DNA of 64,000 bases, taken from assembly GCA_016946835.1 (NCBI GenBank), contig JACVTC010000003.1, positions 2,743,501-2,807,500 on the forward strand, written 5' to 3'. The notes beneath the pieces are model-generated. The model had not been told where the DNA came from. It saw only the letters and a program-made list of their open reading frames with translations, and searched no databases. Shown piece by piece: positions 43,412 to 54,719 of this stretch (position 1 is the stretch's first letter; every line of letters begins with the position of its first letter). Source of the stretch: Neocallimastix lanati (nom. inval.). Its lineage: Eukaryota > Neocallimastigomycota > Neocallimastigomycetes > Neocallimastigales > Neocallimastigaceae. Both the position numbers and the translations under genes were made by a program.

Positions 43412-44704
43412 TTATTTATTTATTTTATTTCATGATAACTTAATTTAATTTTATTAATATTACTTTAGAAGTTAGTGGTTCTCTTATTGTGAATTCTCCA
43501 TGTTTTAAACCATTCCTTTCTAAGAAAATTACATTATGTTTGTGTGTGAATCTTTGACTTGAAGCAATAAGATTACCAGATGGCCTTTAAAATTATATAA
43601 TGAATAAAGTTTAATATTGTTTTATAATAAAATTGATGAGTTAATAGATATATATACCTCCAACATAATGTATGCTCAAGTTGATCCATTATTTCATTTG
43701 TTGATTGAAGAACACAATCACGATTGTATACTCTCACTTTTCTTTGCTTAATTTTATCTTGGAAATATAATAATTAAAATTTTTAAATTATTAATAAATT
43801 TAATAATTCAAACATAACGATTTTATAAAAAATAATTACCTTCATGGCCAACTGTAGAACATACAAAATATTCACCATCTCCTCTCCATGATACTCTAAT
43901 CTTAAAATCATCATCTTTGGACAACTTAATCTTTGTTTTATCAATTTTAATTTTTGCTTTTTCTTTTTCACCTGCACCATGAAATTGAGTTTCCTTTTTA
44001 CCCCATCCAACATTAACTTGTACATCTAATTTTATTTATTTAATACTTTTTTAAGTATATTTTACTGATATATGAATAAATATATGAATATGTAATACCT
44101 TCACCAAACTCTTCAACTTCTATTGGAATTTCATTTAATACATCAAAAAATTTATTCATTTCTATAATCTTTTTATCACCTTTATATATTGTTCATTTTA
44201 AAAATAAATTAGTACTAATGTATTATTTTTTATTTGTAATTATAAAATTTTAATTTAACAATATATGTTACCTGTAATGAAAATTACAATTTCTTGATCT
44301 GGACTCCAGCTCATACATTCTATTCCAGAATCAATACTTCCTACACATTCAACCTTTCAAGATATTATATTAATTTAATTTTTAACAAATATAATATATT
44401 ATTAATGAAAATACTTACTTCCACATTATCCATTGGGGAATTTAATTGAATTGTATATATATCTCCATTACTAAATGATACACATAATGTTTGCATTTCA
44501 GATAATACTTGTAAACCAATTATTATATTATTCAATGATGATGGAAAAGAATGAAATTCATTAATTGAATGTACTTCATTCTATTGATATTTATAAAATA
44601 CGAAAATCGAGTTTTTATTTAAAGTTATTACATATATATAATAATAAATGATAATAATAAATAGATAAATATATAAATAAATAAATAAATAAATATATAA
44701 ATAA

Positions 44705-44737
<33 letters not shown>

Positions 44738-44953
44738 TTAAAATTTCTAAAATTTTTATAATAAATCAATTATTAATTATACTTCAGTTGTAATTTTGAA
44801 TATTATGTTTTCTTTTCTTGTTTCCGAATATAAAGAAACATATGTTGATTCATCATCATTATTTATTGATATATGACTTGGAATTTTCAATTCTTCTTCA
44901 CTTGAAGGAATAAGTCTAGAATTACTGATTGTTTGTAAAAATAGAGATCTCAT
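39855..44953 (-). CDS. ELP1: Elongator complex subunit 1 (IKI3/IKBKAP family), 10 exons
   Basis: Minus-strand exons: 44953-44783, 44580-44419, 44353-44272, 44179-44099, 44025-43840, 43757-43658, 43584-43464, 43313-43226, 43106-42662 and 42540-39855. All junctions are GT-AG and the phases agree, giving 1373 residues, near the usual length. Hallmarks in the N-terminal beta-propeller half: [38 protein letters not shown]. The C-terminal half is TPR-like ([20 protein letters not shown]) and ends with the basic stretch [10 protein letters not shown] (about residue 1220), the tRNA-binding/NLS-type region. Elp1 is the dimeric scaffold of Elongator, which modifies wobble uridine in tRNA. The last acceptor (42541) could instead be at about 42620, adding about 22 hydrophobic residues; I prefer the shorter form. 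Confidence 0.93.
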
Positions 44954-45149
44954 AATGATTGATTATTTAAAATGCCTTTATAGAATAGATAAAAAAAAAG
45001 ATAAAATTTTATAAATTATGCAAAAATATTTATATTAATATTATTGAGTAATTAAAATTATTTATTATTCATAAATATGATATTTTTTACCATTTAAAAC
45101 TTTATTATAAATGATTTTTAGTATTACTAAATATGATAAATTATTATTA

Positions 45150-45187
<38 letters not shown>

Positions 45188-45215
45188 GTAATAATATCTT
45201 GAAATTTTATTGGAT

Positions 45216-45252
<37 letters not shown>

Positions 45253-45399
45253 AGTTTTAACAATAAATTAATATATACATTAAAAAATTGAATAAATATA
45301 TTGAAAAATAAATAAATATTAACTTTTATCTTTGAAATAATGTTAACACCTATTATTTATATTGTATTTATTATAATGTTTAGTAAATTTAATATGTAT
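44954..45399. other. A/T spacer upstream of ELP1
   Basis: Contains an A run (about 45150-45184) and a T run (about 45219-45248) that could pair with each other. Presumably holds the ELP1 promoter; no motif recognised. Confidence 0.5.
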
Positions 45400-46330
45400 T
45401 TTAAAGAAATATAATAATAAATATACTCGTTATATAAGGAAAATCATTTGTACAGTATTTACAAAATTCAATTAATAATACATCTAAAAAAATTATATGA
45501 ACTTTTTTATATTTCATTTTAGTAACAGAAACTCTAGCTCTAATAAGTAATATAGTGCCATTCATATGATCTATAAATTTTTTCCATTTTAATTTTTTTT
45601 TAATTATTATTACTATTATTATTGTTATTATTATTAACATATTATTTATTATCGTCTTTCAGTTACTCAACTAATATTTCAACAGATTTTGGTGTATGAT
45701 TAAAAACTTAATATATATATATCACTATCTTTTAATGGAAATCCATTTTCAATAGAACCATATTTATGATTTATAATATAAATTATTTATTTATATTATT
45801 ATGTTCTTTGTTAATAATAATAATATAATTATTGTTATTATTAAAATTAATATTATTAATGTTATTCTTACTAGGAAATATTTTGTTTTGTAATAAATTA
45901 AATATAATTAAATAAAATAATAAAATATATCTTTTTTTTTTTTTTTTTAATATCATTTAGTTTTTCTCTAATTTTATTTATTATTCTATTTATTTCTTCG
46001 GTTAATTCTTTATATAATTTGGAAGTAAATTTTTTTTAGTTGGCTTTATACATATGAGTAAGTAAATATTCTTTTTACTCTAAATCATTTTAAGTATCTA
46101 ATCATCATTAAGCAATTTTCTATGATATTTCTTAAAATTAATATTTTCATAATTTTTTATATTTTTTTTTTAATGAACATAATTTAAAATTTTATTTATT
46201 TATTCATTAATTTATTTATTCAGTTATTTTTATTCAAGTCTACATTTTAATTATTGAAAAACTTCACCTATTCATACTTTTTGAAAGAAAATAATTATGT
46301 AAAGCTTTTCTACATTTATCTTGATATCTT
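45400..46330 (-). pseudogene. Decayed coding region, possibly VHS-like
   Basis: Minus-strand pieces in broken frames read like ordinary protein. They are NHKYGSIENGFPLKDSD (about 45775-45722), TPKSVEILVE then stop (about 45700-45665), and NGTILLIRARVSVTKMKYKK followed by VHIIFLDVLLIEFCKYCTN (45580-45440). A Lys/Glu-rich helix, KFTSKLYKELTEEINRIINK, lies near 46030-45970. The middle piece recalls the helices of VHS/ENTH-type domains (LDxLLxExC). Stops and microsatellites separate the parts. Either a dead gene or exons I cannot join; family assignment is weak. Confidence 0.3.
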
Positions 46331-46719
46331 TAAAATTTTTTTTAACTATTACTAATTATTCCTAATTTTATATTGAATTAAATTAACTTATTATTTAACT
46401 TTAATAAATCTTTATATAAAGTAAATTTAAAATATATAATATATATTTAATATTTATTATTAATTAAAATTTGATCTTGTTTGTTGGGAATTTAATAAAC
46501 ATTTTTATAAAATAAATAATTTTAATAATATAATAAAATTAAAAAAATATATATATTATGGATATTGATAATAATAATAAAAATGTCGATAGAATTATTG
46601 ATAATTACTTTTTAATAGAAATATATGAAAACGAATTATAATTATAAAATATTTTATTATAGGAAATATAGTAAAGTAATATTAAATAAAGGACAATATA
46701 ATAGATTCTAACATATGTA
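46331..46719. other. A/T spacer
   Basis: No gene or repeat boundary recognised; simple AT sequence up to about 46690, where GC content rises at the edge of the next retroelement remnant. Confidence 0.5.
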
Positions 46720-47850
46720 TCACGACGATAATGCAACCATAGTGAGCACGTTCCGTAGGGTTTTCTGTAGGAGGATAGGTCGGTAAAGTTGCGTCGCATT
46801 CTACAATGAAAGGTTTGTCCTGGTCAGGATAGGTCAGTACAGAGGCTGATACCAGAAGTTCTTTTAACTTTAAGAAAGCAGCCTGGCAGTCATCGTTCCA
46901 TTGAAATTCAACATCTTTCTTGGTAAGATGATGAATAGGCCTAGAAATCTGAGAAAAGCCCTTGATAAAGCGACGGTAATAGTTACATATACCTATAGCC
47001 TATGCTTGGGCAAAGTGTTGGCCAATTTTTCATTGAAGGCTTCGATCCAAGCAGAGTAATATTTCTTTACTAATTCTTCAATAGTTAGTTCTTAGTTTTC
47101 TGGGGTTATTGGTCCTTTAGTACTTACTGTAATACTTCGGACGTTGCGATGTATCGAACATCTCCTGTAGGGTTGTCTTGCCTGTTGTGGCATAGGAAGA
47201 TTATTTCTGGCTAAATTAGTGCCCGAAGAACTTCCGTAGGGTAGTTGTGGTGACTCTGGTTGAAGCTGACTTTCACTGGTTAGAGTTTTTCCTAGAGAAT
47301 TTCCGGAAGATTGAGTACATCTTGTTGTAATAGATTTATTATCTTTTGGTTTAATAAGTAGCTCTTGTAATTCTTTATTAGGTAATAATCCTTTTAAATT
47401 TAATCCTTCATTTTCAGCGATGATCATCGGGAAAGTCCTCATTTCCGTAGGGTAGTCCAGGCAATTTTTTACCTAGTGGATTATCTTTGTGGTACGTTTA
47501 ACCTAATTATCGTAACAGCTATAAACTTTATTCTTTTTTAGGAAATTTTGTCCAAGAAGTATATTATGATTAAAGTGCTCTACCATGTTAAAATGAATTA
47601 TAAATGTGAATGGCTGGGCTTTTTTATTATGAGAGCCCTTAACGCCGAGAGGAATATTGATATATACCTGGATAAGTTATGGTACGTAGGGTAGGCTTAT
47701 TTCCTATTACATGTAAACTTTTACGTTAATTTATAGTTCTTGAACTAAAAATTAACGTAAAAGAAAAGTTTTAGTGGGTACTTCATGCCATATGTGGAAA
47801 AAAATTCGATGCTTGTGTTACCAAGCCTCCAATATAATTGAAGATGACTG
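46720..47850 (-). pseudogene. Decayed Ty3-type gag-pol remnant with internal deletion
   Basis: On the minus strand: protease C-terminal part (FNHNILLGQNFLKKNKVY, about 47575-47520), a Pro/Ser-rich linker (47442-47092), then the pre-RT segment YYSAWIEAFNEKLANTLPKH (about 47068-47010). This jumps directly to NYYRRFIKGFSQISRPIHHL and FIVECDA (46990-46805). Most of the RT palm, including the catalytic YxDD, is therefore deleted. Codon and base composition are markedly GC-richer than in the other elements, pointing to a separate lineage. No LTRs found. Confidence 0.75.
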
Positions 47851-47957
47851 TTCGGAACGGTGTTCTTGTTATAGAAAAAATACTAATCCTTAATTGGAAT
47901 ATTGGTTTTCTAAATGCTATCTTTTCTGTGAATTTAGTGTGAAATATTCTATGAATA

Positions 47958-48610
47958 TTGAAATCCTTTTATGAAAAATGTTTTGTAATTTCTAAATATT
48001 GTCCAATATCAAATAGTAATGTAAATACTGTCGTCACAAATATGAATAATATAGAATCAAGTACTGACTCTGATAGTAGTAACGAAGTGTACAATATTAA
48101 TGATAATAACAATAGCGTTGTTAATAATAGTAATAGTATTGATAGAAAAAATAGGAATACTAGCATTAGTGATGATACAGATAATAATATCGTTACTAAT
48201 AATGTAGCGAATAGATCAATTGGTGGAAATCGTATTAATATTAGTGATTTTCTGAATAGTATGATATATGGTACCGGTTATATAATTTCCTTCTTGATGG
48301 AAGAGATGCATTCATTATTGAATTAAATTATAAAAAGGAATGGGATGTGTTATTAATAACCAAATCATTTCTGGTAATTATTCTAAAGCGTCATTCTTGG
48401 TGCGATCTGCGGTTCTCCTTACAGAAATTGTGCGTAGAGCTAGTATTCAACAAGGATTGCTATTCCGATAGTATATGCGTAAACTAATTAGGAGTGTTGA
48501 CGCTGAAAATACAATAAAATAGGCTAGCAGGGCCAATACCTCTGAAGGAGAAGACTATAATTTCTTTCAGATAATCAATTCAAACCCTAACCCGAGAATT
48601 CCATTTATAT
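47958..48610 (+). pseudogene. Asn/Ser-rich ORF and decayed downstream coding sequence, unknown
   Basis: An open frame 47958-48326 (first ATG 48042) encodes an Asn/Ser/Asp-rich segment ending NSMIYGTGYIISFLMEEMHS. Beyond the stop, another frame (about 48390-48610) reads SFLVRSAVLLTEIVRRASIQ with two later stops and then SRANTSEGEDYNFFQIINSN. Protein-like but not recognised; position between two retroelement remnants suggests a dead gag. Could be chance for the low-complexity part. Confidence 0.35.
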
Positions 48611-48639
48611 AAAAATCTTATAATCTGGAGGTGAAGTTC

Positions 48640-48649
48640 GTTACATATG
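48640..48649. repeat. Possible X-type LTR terminus
   Basis: AGTTCGTTACA here reads TGTAACGAACT on the minus strand, like the X-family LTR start. The rest of an LTR could not be followed. Short and uncertain. Confidence 0.3.
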
Positions 48650-48771
48650 AACTTTTTTTTGAATTTATTTATACACTTTATTTTGAGTATTACTTTTTAT
48701 TTCACATTATTATTCAAAATATTATTATGTTCTAATTGGACAAATAATATATATTTTTTATTAATTCAATG

Positions 48772-48802
<31 letters not shown>

Positions 48803-48849
48803 TCATGTAATTAATAAATGAATAAATTAATAATGTTAAAAATTAGATT

Positions 48850-50000
48850 TAACTGTTGCTAAAAAAAATAATAACGATTATCAAAAGAATTTTCTATTCA
48901 ATAATAAACAAATTCAACCAATTCATTCAAGTCATATTTTAGAAAAAAAGGAACGAAGAAACAATAGAATCTTATTTATACTGTGGCTCATAAGAACATC
49001 AAATTTTAAATTGTCTACTACAAAATAAGTCTAATGATACAAATAATTAATTTCAAAATAATAATAGTATATTTATTTCGAATCCTGAATTCAAACCTAA
49101 ATTTTGAACTAGACTCTCTGATGATGCTTCTTTGAAAGTCCCTATTGTTGAAATTTCTTTTGAAACTTCAAATTTATCCTATAAATTAAATTACTTCTTG
49201 ACATAGGCTCTCCATTTAACTTTATAGATATCTATTTTATTAAAGAAAATAATATTTCTTTTCATTATGATTTTTCAAACCTTAATAAAGTCTGAGATAT
49301 CAGTAGAAATCAATTTATTTTTGGAAAAACTTCTCCTATTATATTAAATTATAAAAATCATATTTATAAAACTGAATTCTCTGTTGTGGATCTTTCTTCC
49401 TATTATGATAATCTTTGTACTGAATAGGTTTCTATTCATAATCCTCAAAATGATTAGGAATAAAAATATTACTTTTAATTCAAATTATTTGCCTTTCAAA
49501 TAGTCTAATTTTTCCCAATTCCTTTATCATAAATTCTCAAAAAATAAATTCACAAGAAACTCATAATCATCTCTGTTTAAATAAAATAAATCAATCAGAA
49601 TTTCATTCAAGCAATAAATCTTCTTACAATATTCCTTGTAATTCCTTAAATAATGAAAAATCTTGTTATAAACAAACTCCTTTGACCAAATTTATAAAAT
49701 CAATAAGTCTTTTTTTTTTAAACCTGGTAAAATATCAAAATCAAATTCCTTTTATAACTATACTAGTAAATCTGTTATAATTAACAATTTCACTTTTAAT
49801 AAATCTCTTCATTTTCAAAATTATGAATCCTTAAATAATAATAAAACTAATCTTTTGAAGGAGAGGATGAATAACGTTATTAATTCTAATTTTAATTGTT
49901 ATAAAAGCTATTCTCAAATAAACAAAAACTTCCTTTTTTATTAATTCAAGTAATAAAACAATTAATATGTATTATTTATATCAAATTAATAAGAATATTT
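48850..50000 (+). pseudogene. Decayed Ty3-type gag-protease remnant
   Basis: About 48967-49025 reads SYLYCGS-stop-EHQILNC, a zinc knuckle that has lost its first Cys and gained a stop. About 49191-49430 reads LLDIGSPFNFIDIYFIKENN then, after one stop, ISRNQFIFGKTSPIILNYKN and VVDLSSYYD. That is a retropepsin with Asp-Ile-Gly for Asp-Thr-Gly. Downstream protein-like pieces continue with many stops. An X-type polypurine tract and LTR start lie 0.6 kb further on (50562) and may belong to the same dead element. Confidence 0.65.
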
Positions 50001-50051
50001 TAAATCACTACTATATACTTTATAATTCATAATTCCAGCATTTCAAAAGTT

Positions 50052-50196
50052 GAAATTTCAAGAGGTTTATCTTCATAAGGTAGAAATAAGTCATATTTGA
50101 ATATTTATATTATTAAAAGTTAAGAAAAACTATAATTACTATAAATATTCAAATATCACTTCTTTCTTCCTTATGAAGATAAACCTCCTGAAAATC
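50052..50196. repeat. Foldback repeat, 59-bp arms
   Basis: Left arm 50052-50110 and right arm 50138-50196 are inverted copies with about nine mismatches. The core GAGGTTTATCTTCATAAGG and ATATTTGAATATTTAT are perfect. A 27-base loop separates them. Looks like a MITE or foldback element or the source of a hairpin RNA; flanks show no clear target duplication. Confidence 0.75.
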
Positions 50197-50550
50197 TCAA
50201 TTCACTACATTATATTATTTTCAAATCATAAAAAATTTTAATATTAATATATATTTAATTTTTATTATTATTCTAATATTATTATAATATTGTTTTAGTT
50301 GTAGCTTAATATAGCTAAATTTTTTAATTATAATTATTTATATCAATATTTTTCATGTACCTCATTGTACCTTTTTTTTAATACATAAATTCAAATCAAA
50401 TTATTCACATATTTTATTATTATTAAGTATTATTTTAATTTTATTTCTTATATAATTTATTAGTAAATTTTAATTTTGTCATCCTTAGTTTTGTTTTATT
50501 ATTTTGGCTTTTAAATTTAAATTTTATATTTGTCCGACTTCGGAATAATG

Positions 50551-50720
50551 AAAGAGGACCATGTAACGAATCCTAAAATTTTGAAATAGAAATTCTGACA
50601 TAGTGATTAGATCTATAACAATGAACTGAACCACTTGGGCTCAACTTACATTAACTAATTTTGAAAATTTTATTTTCATTTATATAAATAGATCTTTATG
50701 TATTTTTTTTCAATGAATAT
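50551..50720 (+). repeat. X-type polypurine tract and LTR start, plus strand
   Basis: AAAGAGGACCA (50551-50561) directly precedes TGTAACGAATCC (50562), matching the tract and LTR start of the X mini-element at 9993-10009. Inside, TGACATAGTGA (50596-50606) and GGCTCAACTTA (50638-50648) resemble A and B boxes 31 bases apart, and TATATAAATAG (about 50680) is TATA-like. The LTR end could not be found. Confidence 0.5.
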
Positions 50721-52015
50721 TATGGAAATTCTTATTAATTTAAATATTTTTTTTTCCTTTATATTTTTTTTGTTATTAGTTTTTATTTTTGTGACTAAAA
50801 TCAATTTTAAACGAATATCCAAATTTTTGAGACTTTGAAATTTCATAAAAACACATTTTTCTGAAAAAAGTGTAAATATATGTGAATTTTTGCTCGAAGA
50901 CTCGAAGATATTTCAGTTTAAGCTTTTTTTGTGTATTGTTTATGATATAATTAGTAATGAAACCATCTTTTTTAATAAAATAATTTTTAATGGATAAATA
51001 AATTAAAATATATAATAAATAAAATATTACTAATATTTCAGCATCAACCTTCCTGATTAACAAAGGAATAAATGCTCCAATATAAAGTATTTGTATTTAT
51101 TAATTTTTATTGGAACACTTCATTTCCGTACAATTTTACAATTTTTTGTCAAAATATCTATTAATTGTTTTTTTTTTAAAAAAAAAAATATAGAAAAAGT
51201 AAATTTACTACTCTTAAATCTATTAGAATGTTTTATTAAAAAATAAAAATTAAATTATTAAAAATTCATAAGTGGTTGAGTTTAGGCTAATTAATATTTA
51301 AAGAATTGTAAATATAATATAATATATTTTAATTTGTTATACCCTAAATACTGATTAGTCTAAAGTATAAAGAAAACTATATATTCAAAAATAAATAAAT
51401 AAATAAATAAATTATTATTAGATTTAAAAGAAGTTTATTTTATTATAATAATTAATTTATAAAATAAAAATATTATAATATAAATTTAATAATTTGATGT
51501 GAAATAAATCAAATAAACATTTTTTTATTATAAAATATTTTTTTTATATCAAATAATTAAAAGTTTCGAAAATTATATTAATATAGGTAATTCTAATTCA
51601 ATAAATTAAATATTGTATTACAATAATTATATAATTATTAATAATATTTAATAAAGAGTAATAAATATTTCTACTAATAATAATTTTTAAAAAAAAAATT
51701 TTTTTTTTTTTTTTTGATATTTATTTATTTATTTTTTTTTATTCAATTATTTTTTATTGAAATAAATTTAAACCACATAAATTAATTTCATAATTTTTTA
51801 TTTTATTACTATAATATTAGTATTTTAATAACATAAATTATCTTTTCATAGCTTTTATTATAATGAATAAGAGAATTATTTTTTTTTTTTATATTATTAT
51901 TTTTTATGATAATAAATTAAATAATTTTTTCAATTTTTTTAATAATATTTATACAAGTAGAATATTATAAATTTTTTATTTTTTGAAATATTAAATACTT
52001 ATATATAAATTATTT

Positions 52016-52063
<48 letters not shown>

Positions 52064-52077
52064 TTAATTGTAGAAAT
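50721..52077. other. A/T spacer
   Basis: Simple A/T sequence with poly-T tracts (for example 52018-52058) in front of the cullin-like gene. A 95-codon minus ORF (50776-51063) is A/T-biased and has no recognisable domain; not annotated as a gene. Confidence 0.5.
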
Positions 52078-52151
52078 ATGTCAAAAACAATCATATCAAA
52101 TGAAAATGAAATTCAAATAAAAAATTATAATTTACAAAATGGTAAATAAAA

Positions 52152-52218
<67 letters not shown>

Positions 52219-53074
52219 TAATAATAGAAATGATATAATTTTATAACATTGTTAAATTAATAAATCTCTATAATTTTACAAAATTTATAGAAATTAAATA
52301 TTACGATGAAAATTTTAAAATATTGAAAAATTTTATGGACATAGCTTTACATTATAATAAACAATTGAACTCTCCTTTATGTTTATTTCCTCTTGAAGAA
52401 TTATATAAGTTAGTTTAAAATAAAATCATTATATTATTATATATTTATTTGTATTTGTTCAAATGAAATTTTTAATTTAAAAAAGTTAATTTTATATATA
52501 TATTTTCTATGCAGAATTGTATATACTCTTTGTAGACAAGGACATAAAAAACTTATTTATGATAATTTAATTGAAATATACCATATTTTTTGTGATGAAA
52601 CAATAAAAGAATTAGAATCTATCAAACAAAATGAAACGTTTTTTACAATATTTAGTCAAGTTGTTTCTAATTATGTAAAATCATTAGATGTTATAATTAA
52701 AATTTTTGAATATTTAGTAAGTTTCCATTTTTTAATGTTTTTGAAATAAAAGCAATATGAATAAATAAATAATATTTAAATTAATATTTAAAAAAATATT
52801 AACTCGAAATTAAATTTAATATTTAAAATTTAATATCTTAATATATGAATAACATAAAATAAACTAGGATAAATCATATATAATGAAGGAACTTAATACT
52901 TCACTAAATGTAATTTTAAAACAAATATTTGATGATTTTATATTTTCAAAAATTAAAGATTATCTTAAGTACTCCTTATTCATGTATACTAATAATAATA
53001 TTCAAATTGCTCAAAATTTAATTATAACAATAACTCAAGCATTGTATAATTTAAACCCTTGTAATATATATTAA
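52078..53074 (+). CDS. Cullin-like N-terminal protein (4 exons, truncated)
   Basis: Exons 52078-52141, 52291-52408, 52515-52716 and 52868-53074 (introns GTAAAT, GTTAGT, GTAAGT to AG; phases 1, 2, 0) join to 196 residues. The pattern LEELYKIVYTLCRQGHKKLI and then FEYLDKSYI follows the first cullin repeats (LYxxVxxLC...LY..L; ..YLDRxY). Cullins scaffold ubiquitin ligases and this part would bind the substrate adaptor. Full cullins have about 750 residues. Here the cullin homology domain and the neddylated WHB tail are absent and the frame ends in a stop at 53072. It may be a truncated paralogue or a dying gene; intron structure is intact. Confidence 0.5.
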
Positions 53075-53325
53075 TTATTTTATTTAAATAATATTCATTA
53101 TATATAAGTAAAAATTTTTATACTAATTATTTATTAATTTTTATATTATATTTATAATCTATTATTTTTATTATATCTAATTATAAACAATTTAAAAATG
53201 AATGAATGAATGAATAAATAAATAAATGAATAAATAAATAAATAATCCAAACTAAATAAAAAAATGAAAATGAAATTTTACATATATATATATATGTAAA
53301 AAAAGCGTATATATCTATAAATCCA
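53075..53325. other. Short A/T spacer
   Basis: Contains AATG/AATA microsatellite (about 53198-53250). Nothing else. Confidence 0.5.
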
Positions 53326-53655
53326 ATGCTTTTTAGAAAAACTGTGCCAAATTTTATTGTGCCAAAAAACTTTACGGAATTACAAGTTAATTATACGAAA
53401 TTAGAAGCTCAGTATTTTCTTAGTTTGATTAAAAATGAATCTTTTAATGGATCTATTTATTCCATTGATATAGATTCTGATGAATTGTTACCATCAATGT
53501 TATATTATAAATCGTCAAATTCATGTAATTCAAAGACAAAAGAAATTTCAGAAAGTGTTATACATCAATCTTCAAAAAGAGATTTTAGTAATACTAATAA
53601 TAATAATATTCAAAATTATTCACATAAAAGAATTTGTATAAAACTTGATTCGTAG
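53326..53655 (+). CDS. Small protein of unknown function
   Basis: 109 codons from ATG 53326. The first 60 residues (NFIVPKNFTELQVNYTKLEA, QYFLSLIKNESFNG, SIDIDSDELLPSMLYY) look like folded protein with hydrophobic and charged alternation. The rest is Ser/Asn-rich and ends HKRICIKLDS. I recognise no family. It lies downstream of the cullin-like gene on the same strand, 251 bases away, and could be an independent small gene or a last exon without a recognisable acceptor. Confidence 0.4.
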   Translation: MLFRKTVPNFIVPKNFTELQVNYTKLEAQYFLSLIKNESFNGSIYSIDIDSDELLPSMLYYKSSNSCNSKTKEISESVIHQSSKRDFSNTNNNNIQNYSHKRICIKLDS

Positions 53656-54261
53656 TAATTACATTATATTTAATAATTTACTTTAAATTTAATCATTGAA
53701 TTCTAAGATTTAATAATTAACTAAACAATATATATGTAAATAAAGTTTAGAAGAAAAAATTAATAAATTCAATTATATAAAATGGTTACTAATATAAAAA
53801 TTCAATGATATAGTTGTGTATAAATAAGTTATTACGTATAAACAATTATTTAATCTTTATATTTTGACAAATTTTGTTAAATTTAAACTGAAATTTCTAA
53901 TAAAACATATATATTTTATTTATATTTTATATTTTATATGTAAATATTGTTTTAATATATTCATTAAATTTATTATTTCTGTTAGAATATAAAATTCTCA
54001 TCTAATAATAATAATTAATCTTAAATTAATATATAATATTTATATATTAAGTAAATGTATATATACATAAATTTATTCTAAAACTTATGATGTCATATGT
54101 ATTTTATGTTTAATATTCATATTTCTATTTTATAAATAAATATAATTCTTTTCTTCAAAATAAACAAATAAAATAAATAAATGAATAAATAAAATAATAA
54201 CTAAATAAATCATATATAAATTTAATATAGTTCTCAAAGTGTCTACTGTATATAGTCAATA
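53656..54261. other. A/T spacer, perhaps including an old copia LTR
   Basis: The right end leads into a copia-type primer site at 54262, so part of this region is probably the 5' LTR of that older element; I cannot fix its borders. Confidence 0.4.
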
Positions 54262-54374
54262 ATTAAGAGTCTCAAACTCAGAGGCTATATTAAAATTTTA
54301 ATTAAATTAAAAACAATATGACTGATATATTTAATATCAAATTATCAGGCACAAATAACTACGTTTCTTATATA
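54262..54374 (+). pseudogene. 5' remnant of an older copia element: primer site and gag start
   Basis: ATTAAGAGTCTCA (54262-54274) equals 13 bases of the primer site of element 6. From ATG 54318 the frame reads MTDIFNIKLSGTNNYVSYI, the typical copia Gag N-terminus (KLSGTNNYxxW). Element 6 interrupts it exactly after that Ile codon. Beyond element 6 the last 14 codons are repeated (59658-59699), followed by a stop and A/T sequence. Confidence 0.6.
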
Positions 54375-54617
54375 TGTTAAAGTTCAACATAATATTTTAA
54401 ACTTTTGTACATTAAAGTATTATAAATATTTATAATATTTGATTAAGTAATAATTTGTATGTAAAATATAAAAAGAAAATTTTTTATGAAATTAATATTT
54501 TGAGTCTTTTTAAATACTTTTTTAAATCATATAAATTAATAAATAATAAATTAAATTTAATTAAATAATAATACATTTTGTTGTGTACACATCATATCTT
54601 ATATTGACTCCTTAACA
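54375..54617 (+). repeat. 5' LTR of element 6
   Basis: 243 bp, TGTTAAAG...CTCCTTAACA. The start TGTTAAG-like and end CTTAACA form an inverted terminus. Confidence 0.95.
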
Positions 54618-54632
54618 GATTAAGAGTCTCAT
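54618..54632 (+). promoter_or_regulatory. Primer binding site of element 6: anticodon arm of tRNA-Lys(CUU)
   Basis: GATTAAGAGTCTCAT directly abuts the LTR. Its reverse complement, ATGAGACTCTTAATC, is the anticodon stem-loop sequence known for tRNA-Lys(CUU) (anticodon CTT within ACTCTTAATC). Copia-type elements are known to prime from an internal, cleaved tRNA (initiator Met in Drosophila copia and yeast Ty5); here the match points to lysine instead. Confidence 0.7.
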
Positions 54633-54719
54633 ATATCAAGAGACCTATTATTAATTTTAATTTTTAAAACATTTTAATGATTTTAATGACTTTATAATAT
54701 AATTAATTATTTTATATTA

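Noticed and set aside
50776-51063. 95-codon minus ORF
   Set aside because: A/T-biased composition (Ile, Phe, Lys, Tyr), no domain, no neighbours in support; a short upstream stretch (IGAFIPLLIRKVDA) is protein-like but cannot be joined.
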